NCBI GenBank assembly: GCA_016700115.1
Contig: CP064999.1
Location: 310,001-374,000 of the forward strand
Length of the DNA stretch: 64,000 nt
Direction of reading: 5' to 3'
Source: Sphingobacteriales bacterium
Lineage (GTDB): Bacteria > Bacteroidota > Bacteroidia > Chitinophagales > UBA2359
Part shown: positions 36,081 to 44,414 of the stretch, piece after piece
Layout of the letters: each line of letters opens with the position of its first letter
Position numbering within the stretch: the stretch's first letter is position 1
Made by a program: the position numbers and the translations under genes
The notes under the pieces: model-generated
Database searches by the model: none
Seen by the model: only the letters and a program-made list of their open reading frames with translations
Told to the model about the DNA's origin: nothing

Positions 36081-37505
36081 ATGAAACCCTTAATTTACCA
36101 ATACTTTCTGATACCCGTTTTGTGTTGTTGTTACTTTACCCTGTCCGCACAAAACACAAAGTTCGCAGGTTGCTCTTTTGATGGAAGCGAAATCAATGTT
36201 GCAGAAGTATGCGACATGTTGGGATTTAGAGATGCACACGAAGCCGAAACCTATATTGACCAAATGTTGGATTTGATTGGAGTTAAGCGAAACTTTCAGG
36301 TCTTTCAGTGCAACAATATCAACAACTGTGCTGCCACAACGCTCAATGTGGGAGGAATGACGGTACCCGCCCTGATATACGACAACAACTTTCTGAGCCG
36401 CTTGAATACCTATTCCTTTACCACCGTATCCCTGAACAACAATCCAAAAACGGACTGGCCGGCATTGGCAGTGCTGGCGCACGAAATCGGGCATTTGCTC
36501 AATTTTCATATTCTCCAACCCGGCGGAAGCCGCCCCGAAATAGAATTAGAAGCAGACGAGTTTGCCGGAGGAATGATTTACAAAATGGGAGGAAATCTGA
36601 CCGATGCCCAAAAAGTGTATTACAGCAATGTTATCAGCGAATCCGGAGGTGGTACACATCCACCCCGATTTCAACGACTGATGGCAGTAAAAAAAGGATT
36701 CGATCAGGCACAACGACTAAATCCCCGAAATACTACGGTAATTGTTCCTGTTCCTGAGCCGGAACCTCCGGTATTAGACCTCCCCAACCTTCCGGAAATG
36801 GTATTTGTCAAGGGGGGCACTTTTACCATGGGAGATACATTTGCAGAGGGTGAAGGCGATGAACTACCCACTCATCAGGTAACACTGAGCGATTTTTATA
36901 TCGGCAAATACGAAGTTACCTTTGAGGAATACGACCTGTTTTGTGAAGAAACCAATCGCTCCAAACCCTTTGATGAAGGTTGGGGGCGGGGCAAACGTCC
37001 GGTCATCAATGTTAACTGGGAAGATGCCATGGACTACTGTGAGTGGGCGAGCAAGGTCAGTGGTAAAAAATATAGCCTGCCCACAGAAGCTCAATGGGAA
37101 TATGCCTCCCGCAGCAGAGGGGAAAAAGTGCGGTTTGCCAATGGGAAAGATATTCTAAATCCAATAGAGGCCAATTTTAAGGGCGATTCAGAATTTATGA
37201 AGCAATCTGTTCAGGGGGATTTCAAAGGCAAAACCATGCCCGTAGGAAGTTTTACCGGCAACGCTTTGGGACTGTTTGATTTTACAGGAAATGTGTGGGA
37301 ATGGTGCGCTGATTGGTACGATTACGATTTTTATGGTAAAAGCACGCAAAACAATCCGGTAAATACCACCCAAACAGACTATCGGGTTTTGCGAGGGTGT
37401 TCCTGGAATGCATCTCCCTCCTACGGCAGAGCTGCCAACCGAAACCGTACCTTTCCATCTATCCGCGACGATGAAACCGGTTTTAGAGTGGTGATTACGC
37501 AATAG
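36081..37505 (+). CDS. Secreted protein: HEIGH metalloprotease-like domain fused to an FGE/SUMF1-like domain
   Basis: A 474-residue protein from the ATG at 36081, which gives a clean signal peptide ending FTLSAQ; an ATG at 36042 would add 13 residues. The first half holds a zinc-protease motif, AVLAHEIGHLLNFH, followed by EIELEADEFAGGMIYKMGG, as in M48-type gluzincins. After a Pro-rich linker (VPVPEPEPPVLDLP), the second half is a formylglycine-generating-enzyme (sulfatase-modifying factor) fold: FVKGGTFTMGD, HQVTLSDFYIGKYEVTFEEY, LPTEAQWEYASR, GNVWEWCADWY and the end RDDETGFRVV. The paired active-site Cys of true FGEs is missing (RGCSWNASPSYGR), so formylglycine synthesis is unlikely. Function unknown. 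Confidence 0.85.
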   Translation: MKPLIYQYFLIPVLCCCYFTLSAQNTKFAGCSFDGSEINVAEVCDMLGFRDAHEAETYIDQMLDLIGVKRNFQVFQCNNINNCAATTLNVGGMTVPALIYDNNFLSRLNTYSFTTVSLNNNPKTDWPALAVLAHEIGHLLNFHILQPGGSRPEIELEADEFAGGMIYKMGGNLTDAQKVYYSNVISESGGGTHPPRFQRLMAVKKGFDQAQRLNPRNTTVIVPVPEPEPPVLDLPNLPEMVFVKGGTFTMGDTFAEGEGDELPTHQVTLSDFYIGKYEVTFEEYDLFCEETNRSKPFDEGWGRGKRPVINVNWEDAMDYCEWASKVSGKKYSLPTEAQWEYASRSRGEKVRFANGKDILNPIEANFKGDSEFMKQSVQGDFKGKTMPVGSFTGNALGLFDFTGNVWEWCADWYDYDFYGKSTQNNPVNTTQTDYRVLRGCSWNASPSYGRAANRNRTFPSIRDDETGFRVVITQ

Positions 37506-37645
37506 AGGACCAACCCGGCTTTTATTTTCTTGAGAAAAAACAGCAAACTTCTTTCCTCTTCGTCGTAGTTAGATTCCCGGATTCCTGCCATTATTTTTTT
37601 TAGCTATTATCCAATTAAGACAAAACCATTAACTATAACCATACT

Positions 37646-38239
37646 ATGAAAATCATCGCATTTTTCCTGACCTGTTTGATGTATTTCAGTTTGCACATGG
37701 CCGAAGCGCAAAGCAAAAAAACCATGGCCGCCCTTCAACAACTGACAACTTCCGAATTTATGGTTACTTTCGACTCTCTGGCAAATGTTGTCGAAGGCAC
37801 AGGCAGGATGGCTAAAAACAACAGTGATGTTTACGACCCGGAGGTGCTGAATGAATTACAAGCCGCTTACAACACTTCAGTTCAGCGGTTTAACAATGTT
37901 TTGCTAAACATGAAGGCAGACCTGCTCGACCCCAATAAGGTAAAAGCCATGACCATAGACCCGCAGGTTTATAGCGACAGTTATAAATACCGCCTCAACG
38001 AAGCCTCTTCAAACTACGAAAAAACATTCCTGACTTTGTTGCAAACCGCCAACGCAGAAGAAGGACAAGATATTGACGGCGTATTTACCCTTGCAACAGT
38101 AATGGCTATCATTGAAGGCACCTATCAGCTATTTAAACTAATCCGGCAAATACGAAATGAAATCAAGCAATTTAACGATGAACAAATTACCCAACATTTC
38201 GTTGTGCCACACCAAATCCTGACCTGGGAGGAATTGTAA
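37646..38239 (+). CDS. Secreted alpha-helical protein of unknown function
   Basis: A 197-residue protein with a signal peptide (FFLTCLMYFSLHMAEAQ). The mature part is helical (FMVTFDSLANVVEGTGRMAKN, VLNELQAAYNTSVQRFNNVLLNMKADLL, FLTLLQTANAEEG), with a mildly hydrophobic helix near the end (GVFTLATVMAIIEGTYQLFKLIRQIRNEI). I do not recognise the family. It follows the metalloprotease-FGE gene by 140 bases and precedes the first 21-bp repeat array. Confidence 0.7.
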   Translation: MKIIAFFLTCLMYFSLHMAEAQSKKTMAALQQLTTSEFMVTFDSLANVVEGTGRMAKNNSDVYDPEVLNELQAAYNTSVQRFNNVLLNMKADLLDPNKVKAMTIDPQVYSDSYKYRLNEASSNYEKTFLTLLQTANAEEGQDIDGVFTLATVMAIIEGTYQLFKLIRQIRNEIKQFNDEQITQHFVVPHQILTWEEL

Positions 38240-38403
38240 TTCATGTCCTCCATTCTTAAAAAAAAGACAACCCCACATCAAAAAACAACGACCAAGGTTT
38301 AAAAAACCGGCCACAAAACTTAAAAAAGCTAACCGCCAACTCAAAATTTGTAGTTCAAAATTACTAAATTATGGACAAAAAACAGGGTTGACAATAGCTT
38401 TTT

Positions 38404-38690
38404 GCAGGGGTGATTTGAAGTAATGCAGGGGTGCAATGAGTCATTGCAGGGGTGATTTGATGTAATGCAGGGGTGCAATGAGTCTATGCAGGGGTGATTT
38501 GATGTAAAACAGGGGTGCAATAAGTCTTTGCAGAGGTGAATTGATGTAAAGCAGGGGTGCAATGAGTCTTTGCGGAGGTGATTTAAAGCTTTGCAGAGGC
38601 ACATGAAGTCATTGCAGAGATACATTGAAGTAATGCAGGGGTACAATATTTCTTTGCGGAGGTGATCTGAAGCATGGCAGGGGTGCAAAA
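38404..38690 (+). repeat. Tandem repeat array A: 14 units, exact 21-bp period
   Basis: Units start at 38404 and every 21 bases to 38677; the last is partial. Each begins GCAGGGGTG or a close variant. Two unit types alternate: GCAGGGGTG followed by ATTTGATGTAAT, and GCAGGGGTG followed by CAATGAGTCATT, giving a 42-bp super-period that fades after about unit 9. There are substitutions but no indels. At junctions such as 38435-38449, GCAATGA-G-TCATTGC forms a perfect dyad. A minus-strand frame (38341-38688) reads as HPC-containing heptads but has no plausible start or family. The element is intergenic, between the secreted helical protein and rho. Confidence 0.93.
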
Positions 38691-38693
38691 ACC

Positions 38694-39549
38694 TTATTTT
38701 TAGGTTGATTTTACCTAAACCCCTTCCATTTTTTAGCGATGATGTATTGGATGGGTGTGTTTGTTTTGGTGGATGGGCTTAGCGACAAATCATGCCTTGT
38801 CTCTACGATGCAGATTTAATACAGAAAGGTTAAATCATCTGTAAGTGATAAATAGTTATGCACATTTTGACCAAAAAAGTTGCATGAAACAAAAACTGCC
38901 TTAAATTTGCGGAGAATTTAATTCTGAAAAATTTGTGCATTAGGGCTAAATCTTCAGCCATTATTGCTTTGTTTCTTAAAAAACCTTAATCAGGCTTTTC
39001 CCTTACTCAAAACTATAGTTTCAGATTCTTCTTATTACCTCAACGGGTGATAAAACCTGAACATTCGATTGCTCACTTTTTTTTCTGTTCAGAGTAATGT
39101 ATTTAATTCAGCACTTCGGGGGTCAGGATTTTTTATGACAGATAATAGAACATTATTGTATGATTTAGCTTTTGATTCCAAAAGCCTGAACACTGTAAAG
39201 GCTTGCCCTCAGTTTTACTATGTAAAAAGTACGGACAAACTCATCCGAAAATATGTTCCTTTCTGCCTTGACCATATCATCTTTTTATGTTCTGCCGCTT
39301 GTGTTGTTACAAACGCCATAAACTAAGCCTATCCCTCTCTGAATGTTAAACCGGAACTTCCCTGCAAACCTTTTGACCTTAAGCCCTTCATCAATTCTGT
39401 ATGAATGTGTGAACACGTATCAACTGAAAATTTGCTGTGGATAAAAATTTAAATACCCCCGGTTTGTAAAGATTTTCTTAGCAATAAATTCAATCTTTCA
39501 ATTAGACATTTTAGCTTTTAAAAATTCCAAATTTAATCTTCTCCTACTT
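38694..39549. other. Intergenic region between array A and rho
   Basis: These 856 bases hold no convincing gene. A plus-strand frame at 39069-39326 (85 codons) has no recognisable domain, an unusual Cys/Phe content and no ribosome-binding context, and was not accepted. The region must contain the rho leader and promoter, but no exact TAnnTTTG box was found close to 39550. Confidence 0.5.
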
Positions 39550-41331
39550 ATGTACGATATCTTGCAGCTCAGCGAAATGGTAATGCCCGATTTAAAGGAA
39601 ATTGCCCATCAATTAGAAGTTGATGGCTTTAGCAAGCTAAAGAAAAACGACCTTATTCTTAAAATCTTAGACAAGCAGGCTATTCTTTCCAGTATGGAAG
39701 AACCGGACGAAGTAAAAGACGATCGCCCTTCCGCATATTCTGACATTCAGGAAACCCAACCATCCGAAGAAACCCCCGAAATCATCATATCAATGGATGA
39801 TGTCGTGGAAGAAGTCAGTACAGAAAATACCGAAACAACTGACAAAGTAGAGGAAAAAAATGTAACCCAAATTACCTTAAAAAGACGTGCTGCCGAAAAT
39901 AAAGAGGAAGAAGAGGCCGAAACAGAAAATGAAAATGGCAACAATGGCTTAAACGGATTGTCAAGGGTTAAAAAATTGCGTAAAAGAACTCCGATTACCG
40001 AACTGAAAGAGCGCGAAAAAGACACCGCTATTGACCGAAACAAAACCGAAGAGCCTAAAACCATTGAAACTGAGTTGTCCCCCGTTGTTGTTCAAAAAAC
40101 TCAGGTGATATTGAACAACGATGAGAACAGAAAAAAAGAAAAGCGACCGGAAAAGCAACAAAATCAAGACAACCGTCACAACCGCAAAGACAAAGAACCT
40201 GAGTTTAATATTGACATGGACGGCATGATCATAGGCGAAGGTGTGTTGGAAATGATGGCAGACGGGTATGGTTTCTTGCGCTCCGCAGATTACAACTACC
40301 TCAGTTCACCGGACGATGTCTATGTTTCACCTTCTCAGATAAAATTGTTTGGCTTAAAAACCGGCGATACCGTAACCGGTGCTGTCAGACCTCCCAAAGA
40401 AGGGGAAAAATATTTCGCACTATTAAAGGTAGAGTCAATCAATGGAAAGGGTCCTGAGGATGTGCGCGACAGGGTGCCTTTCGATTATCTGACTCCGGTG
40501 TTTCCCGACCAAAAAATAAACCTGTCCGGAGATAACAGCACTTTATCCATGCGAATCGTAGATTTGTTTACCCCTATCGGAAAAGGGCAGCGCGGACTTA
40601 TTGTTGCCCAGCCCAAAACCGGTAAAACCTATTTGCTCAAAGATATTGCTAATGCCATAGCCAGAAATCACCCCGAAGTCTATCTTATCATCCTGCTGAT
40701 TGATGAACGCCCCGAAGAGGTAACCGACATGGAGCGCAGTGTAAATGCAGAGGTCATCGCCTCTACTTTTGACGAGCCGGCAGACCGCCATGTAAAAGTA
40801 TCTCAAATTGCACTCCAAAAAGCTAAACGTTTGGTAGAATGTGGACATGATGTGGTCATCTTGTTAGATTCAATTACGAGATTAGCAAGGGCACACAATA
40901 CCGTTGCTCCTACTTCGGGCAAAGTGTTGTCGGGAGGGGTCGAAGCCAACGCATTACATCAGCCTAAAAAGTTTTTCGGCGCGGCAAGGAACATAGAAAA
41001 AGGAGGGTCTTTGACCATCATTGCCACTGCCCTGATTGATACCGGTTCGAGAATGGATGAGGTGATTTTTGAAGAATTTAAAGGCACGGGAAATATGGAA
41101 CTCCAACTTGACCGCCGCCTGTCCAACAAACGGATTTATCCCTCAATTGACGTAATTGCCTCGAGCACCCGCCGTGACGACCTGTTGTTAGACCGGGATG
41201 TGCTCAAACGCATGTATATTCTTAGAAACCATTTGGCAGATATGAATACCGAAGAAGCCATGAATTTCCTGCTTCAACACATGCGGGGCACAAAATCTAA
41301 CGAAGAATTTTTGATTTCAATGAACGGATAA
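39550..41331 (+). CDS. rho: Transcription termination factor Rho
   Basis: A 593-residue Rho, longer than the classic 420 because of an insertion. Residues 1-45 are the Rho N-terminal helix domain (MVMPDLKEIAHQLEVDGFSKLKKNDLILKIL). Residues about 55-215 form a charged, low-complexity insert typical of Bacteroidota Rho. The RNA-binding OSB part follows (GEGVLEMMADGYGFLRSADYNYL, DDVYVSPSQI). The ATPase core carries Walker A AQPKTGKT near 355 and the DERPEEVTDM, LLDSITRLARAHN and GGSLTIIATALIDTGSRMDEVI segments. It acts as a hexameric RNA helicase that ends transcription. Convergent terminators in this window suggest both Rho-dependent and intrinsic termination are used. Confidence 0.97.
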   Translation: MYDILQLSEMVMPDLKEIAHQLEVDGFSKLKKNDLILKILDKQAILSSMEEPDEVKDDRPSAYSDIQETQPSEETPEIIISMDDVVEEVSTENTETTDKVEEKNVTQITLKRRAAENKEEEEAETENENGNNGLNGLSRVKKLRKRTPITELKEREKDTAIDRNKTEEPKTIETELSPVVVQKTQVILNNDENRKKEKRPEKQQNQDNRHNRKDKEPEFNIDMDGMIIGEGVLEMMADGYGFLRSADYNYLSSPDDVYVSPSQIKLFGLKTGDTVTGAVRPPKEGEKYFALLKVESINGKGPEDVRDRVPFDYLTPVFPDQKINLSGDNSTLSMRIVDLFTPIGKGQRGLIVAQPKTGKTYLLKDIANAIARNHPEVYLIILLIDERPEEVTDMERSVNAEVIASTFDEPADRHVKVSQIALQKAKRLVECGHDVVILLDSITRLARAHNTVAPTSGKVLSGGVEANALHQPKKFFGAARNIEKGGSLTIIATALIDTGSRMDEVIFEEFKGTGNMELQLDRRLSNKRIYPSIDVIASSTRRDDLLLDRDVLKRMYILRNHLADMNTEEAMNFLLQHMRGTKSNEEFLISMNG

Positions 41332-41396
41332 CCTAATTTTTAACCCTTATGGTTAAAAAATGTATCCTCCGATATACAATAACTTTAAAAAAGTAT

Positions 41397-41404
41397 TACT
41401 TTTG
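41397..41404 (+). promoter_or_regulatory. -7 box for rpmH
   Basis: TACTTTTG matches TAnnTTTG exactly, 27 bases before the rpmH ATG. No TTG was found at -33. Confidence 0.5.
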
Positions 41405-41431
41405 CAGCCCAAATTGTAAAATCATATCCTC

Positions 41432-41587
41432 ATGAAAAGAACATTTCAACCTTCTGTCAGAAGGCGTAAAAACAAACATGGCTTCAGATTGCGCATGAAA
41501 ACCAAAGGAGGACGCGCTGTATTGGCCAGAAGAAGAGCAAAGGGCCGTAAAAGACTTTCGGTTTCCGATACCATGCATGTTAAATAA
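41432..41587 (+). CDS. rpmH: 50S ribosomal protein L34
   Basis: A 51-residue, very basic protein: MKRTFQPSVRRRKNKHGFRL followed by RMKTKGGRAVLARRRAKGRK. This is the standard L34 signature and length, with a short extra tail (LSVSDTMHVK). L34 is a structural protein of the large ribosomal subunit near the peptidyl-transferase region. It has its own -7 box after rho, and the bidirectional terminator at 41731-41782 lies downstream. The usual neighbours rnpA and dnaA are not here. Confidence 0.97.
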   Translation: MKRTFQPSVRRRKNKHGFRLRMKTKGGRAVLARRRAKGRKRLSVSDTMHVK

Positions 41588-41730
41588 GCAAGAAAAGCCA
41601 TTATATATCCTTGCTTTGTCTTGTACTATAGAATTGGTTTAAGCCGGTTATAGCGGAGGTAATTATTGTTTGTTAAAACCCATCCCTCCTCTTGTCGGAA
41701 TCCTGCTATTGTACCGGTGAGGTTACTAAT

Positions 41731-41782
41731 CAAAAACGGTTATCAGTCCCTGCCTGTTTGCAGATTCTGATAACCGTTTTTG
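41731..41782. terminator. Bidirectional terminator between convergent rpmH and lectin genes
   Basis: CAAAAACGGTTATCAG (41731-41746) pairs perfectly with CTGATAACCGTTTTTG (41767-41782), a 16-bp stem with a 20-base loop. A/T runs at the stem base supply T tracts in both directions. It serves rpmH forward and the T9SS lectin gene (stop at 41802) in reverse. Confidence 0.88.
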
Positions 41783-41801
41783 TATGTAGCTTAGTCCGGA
41801 T

Positions 41802-44180
41802 TTACTCTTTGAACAATTTCTGAACAGACCGGCTGCTGCTGTTGGAAAGCATTGCTACATATAAACCCGAAGGCAAATCGTTTACTTGAAGAACATATTG
41901 GTTGTTGCCTTCCGAAGCCAATATTAACGCGTCCATCACCAACTGTCCGGCAGTATTGTATAAACTGACTTTAACGGTTTCTGAAACAGGCGAGCTGAAG
42001 TTCAACCATGCCTCCTGTTTTACGGGAACGGGTAAAATGGTGAAAGCAAACAAGTTTTCTACACCGGCAGGCAAGTTGCGCTGCAACAAAACAGTTCCCA
42101 AAAAATGCTCGGTTCCGTCAAAGTCGGTTTGAGAGAGTTGGTAATACGACTTTCCGGATGGTGCTTCCGCGTGTAAAAAATCATACTGTTGGTTCAATGA
42201 GGTAGTTCCCGCAGCTTGTATTTGTCCTAAAGGGCGGAAATTGCCGGCTCCTTCGGAGGAAAAATAGAGGGTGTAATGTGCACAATTTGTTTCGGAAGCC
42301 ACCTTCCATTGCAACTCGTTGCCAAGGTCCGTAGTTTTTCCGGTAAAACTGAGGAGCTCAACAGGCAGCGTATTGCAGAAAGGCTTGGTCAGCACACTTC
42401 GAACACAACCCATTGCATCCGTAAACGTGAGCTGATAGTTTGTTCCCGGAGTTAAAGGGCCAAAACTGATGACCGTATTGTCTTCGTTGATTACGCCATT
42501 GTAGCTGCCCGAAACAGAATAGGGCGCTGTCCCGCCACTGACTGAGGCAAAAACGGAATAATTTTGAGTTACCGGCTCACAAGTAAAAACATGAATAATT
42601 TCCATCGCTTCGCATTGAACGTCGCAACTTTGAAGGGTAATGCAAACTTCGTCCGTTGCAGTACCGCAGGCATTGCTGACCGTTACCGAATAAATTCCGG
42701 TTTCTTCAACAAGGTAAGTGGCGTTAGCACTGCCATCCTGCCAGATATAATCGGTAATTTCATTGCCGGTTGCGTCAAGCAGGTTGACATTTTCGACACA
42801 CAGGTCTTGTAAGGTTTCTCCCAGTTCGACAGAAGGTGCCGGTGTTAAAAAAACCATAATAGTGTCAGAACTAACCCCACAATCATTGCTGATTGTGAGC
42901 GAATATACCCCTCCTTCTAAAACCGAAATCGCCGGAGTAGTTTGTCCGTTTGACCATTGAAAGTTCAGATTGTCGTCCAAAATGTTAGAACTAAGCGCAG
43001 CAGCCTGACCTTCACAAACGGTAACATCCGGCCCTAAGTCAAGGTTATAATCCACTACTAAGGGAAGGAAAGTGATGGTATCGGTAACACTGTAACAGTC
43101 ATTGCTCACTTCAACCCAATAAGTTCCATGAGCTGTCACTTCAAAAACAGGATTAGTAGTGCCGTTTTCCCATAAATAGGCAGTTGCTCCGGCAGTTGTG
43201 GCATCAACGGCAACCGTTTCATTTTCACAAATAAACAAATCCGGACCCAATTCTAAAACCAACTCCGGCACAATACTAATAGTAACGACATCATTAAAAT
43301 CGGTTCCACATTCGTCAATAACCGTTACCGTATAGGTCGTAGTTTCGGTGGGCGTAGCAACAGGATTGGGGATATTGGGGTTGTCAAGTCCGGTAGTTGG
43401 CTCCCAAATATACAATTCAAACCCTTCGGGCACACTCAGAGGCACACTTTGACCGGGACATATTGCGGTGTCCTGCAACTGGTCGGTGAAAGAAACATAG
43501 TCCAGACAAATTGCATGGACATTGTTGGCACCTCCGGTTGCTGAGGTAAAACCCCAGAAAACATCAGGGTCTCCTCCAAAAATATCGTCCACAATATTGC
43601 CGGTATAGGTCAGACGCAAATTACAGTCAAAATAGACAGACAATGTTTGGGTTTCTGTCTGCCATACAATACGCATATTGTGATAGGCGCAATCTTCCAC
43701 ATTGTCGCTGCTTGCGCTAATGGCAACAGGTCCGGCAAGGTTATTGACTCCGCTGTGGTTCAGGTCGCCGTTTTGCTGAATGGCAACATGGTCAAAAGTC
43801 GGATCGGCGTATGCTTCAGCGCCGCTGTTGTTTTGCCAGGTATCGAACTCAACACCTAACGAGGGCACAATGCCCTGAAATCCTATTCCGCCTCCTGCGC
43901 TGCCAAGCGATGTGCTGATTGGTTGAAGAACGAAGTAGATTCCATCGGCCCCGTTGGCATCCACACATCCCAGAAAAATGTCAAAGTCAAGGGTAAAACT
44001 TTCAAACAGGCTGACCTGTTCCAGATACCACATGGAACCTGCCTGATTGTTGATGGCGGGAGTCAGTTCAAAACAGTTTTCGTCTGTTTGAATAGCACTG
44101 CCGTTAAGCTGATATTGTGCCTGTAGCGGAAGTAAACCCAACGTAAGAAAGAAAAACAAAAAGGTAAAAGTTGTTTTCAT
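41802..44180 (-). CDS. T9SS-secreted L-type lectin adhesin-like protein
   Basis: A 792-residue protein from the ATG at 44180, which gives a clean signal peptide (FTFLFFFLTLGLLPLQAQ); upstream ATGs would add a second hydrophobic run. Residues about 25-250 form a legume-lectin-like domain (FTLDFDIFLGCVDANGADGI, VEFDTWQN, FDHVAIQQNGDLNH, VFWGFTSATGG). Then come several Ig/PKD-like repeats of the form ICENETVAVDATTAGATAYLW. A C-terminal T9SS type A sorting domain ends the protein (VSLYNTAGQLV, LPSGLYVAML, VQKLFKE). It should be exported by the type IX system, attached to the surface or released, and bind glycans. Confidence 0.9.
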   Translation of the reverse strand: MKTTFTFLFFFLTLGLLPLQAQYQLNGSAIQTDENCFELTPAINNQAGSMWYLEQVSLFESFTLDFDIFLGCVDANGADGIYFVLQPISTSLGSAGGGIGFQGIVPSLGVEFDTWQNNSGAEAYADPTFDHVAIQQNGDLNHSGVNNLAGPVAISASSDNVEDCAYHNMRIVWQTETQTLSVYFDCNLRLTYTGNIVDDIFGGDPDVFWGFTSATGGANNVHAICLDYVSFTDQLQDTAICPGQSVPLSVPEGFELYIWEPTTGLDNPNIPNPVATPTETTTYTVTVIDECGTDFNDVVTISIVPELVLELGPDLFICENETVAVDATTAGATAYLWENGTTNPVFEVTAHGTYWVEVSNDCYSVTDTITFLPLVVDYNLDLGPDVTVCEGQAAALSSNILDDNLNFQWSNGQTTPAISVLEGGVYSLTISNDCGVSSDTIMVFLTPAPSVELGETLQDLCVENVNLLDATGNEITDYIWQDGSANATYLVEETGIYSVTVSNACGTATDEVCITLQSCDVQCEAMEIIHVFTCEPVTQNYSVFASVSGGTAPYSVSGSYNGVINEDNTVISFGPLTPGTNYQLTFTDAMGCVRSVLTKPFCNTLPVELLSFTGKTTDLGNELQWKVASETNCAHYTLYFSSEGAGNFRPLGQIQAAGTTSLNQQYDFLHAEAPSGKSYYQLSQTDFDGTEHFLGTVLLQRNLPAGVENLFAFTILPVPVKQEAWLNFSSPVSETVKVSLYNTAGQLVMDALILASEGNNQYVLQVNDLPSGLYVAMLSNSSSRSVQKLFKE

Positions 44181-44414
44181 GAGCATACGCATTTGGTAAA
44201 TGAATAGATATTGTTTGGGTGTGCAAAATAGAAAAAAAATGAGAGTGTATATCAATTTCATCATCATTGCTTAACTCATGTTACTAAAACACAAGCAGAT
44301 GAGGTTAATTGTAGCATCCGAAAGACGGCCAATCTGTCTTTTTGCTTAATTTTACACCAATTGTCCAAAGCGGCTGTTTAACCCCGCAATTACTCCCCTT
44401 TAAACTTGACTTAC

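Noticed and set aside
38341..38688. Minus-strand 115-codon frame across array A with HPC heptads
   Set aside because: Same reason: a by-product of the 21-bp period. The first codon lies inside the last repeats and the translated tail is unlike a protein.
38404..38690. Array A as a CRISPR array
   Set aside because: Units are contiguous 21-bp tandem copies with no unique spacers between conserved repeats, and no cas genes are present.
39069..39326. 85-codon plus-strand frame upstream of rho
   Set aside because: No family, odd composition and no start context; probably chance in AT-rich intergenic DNA.
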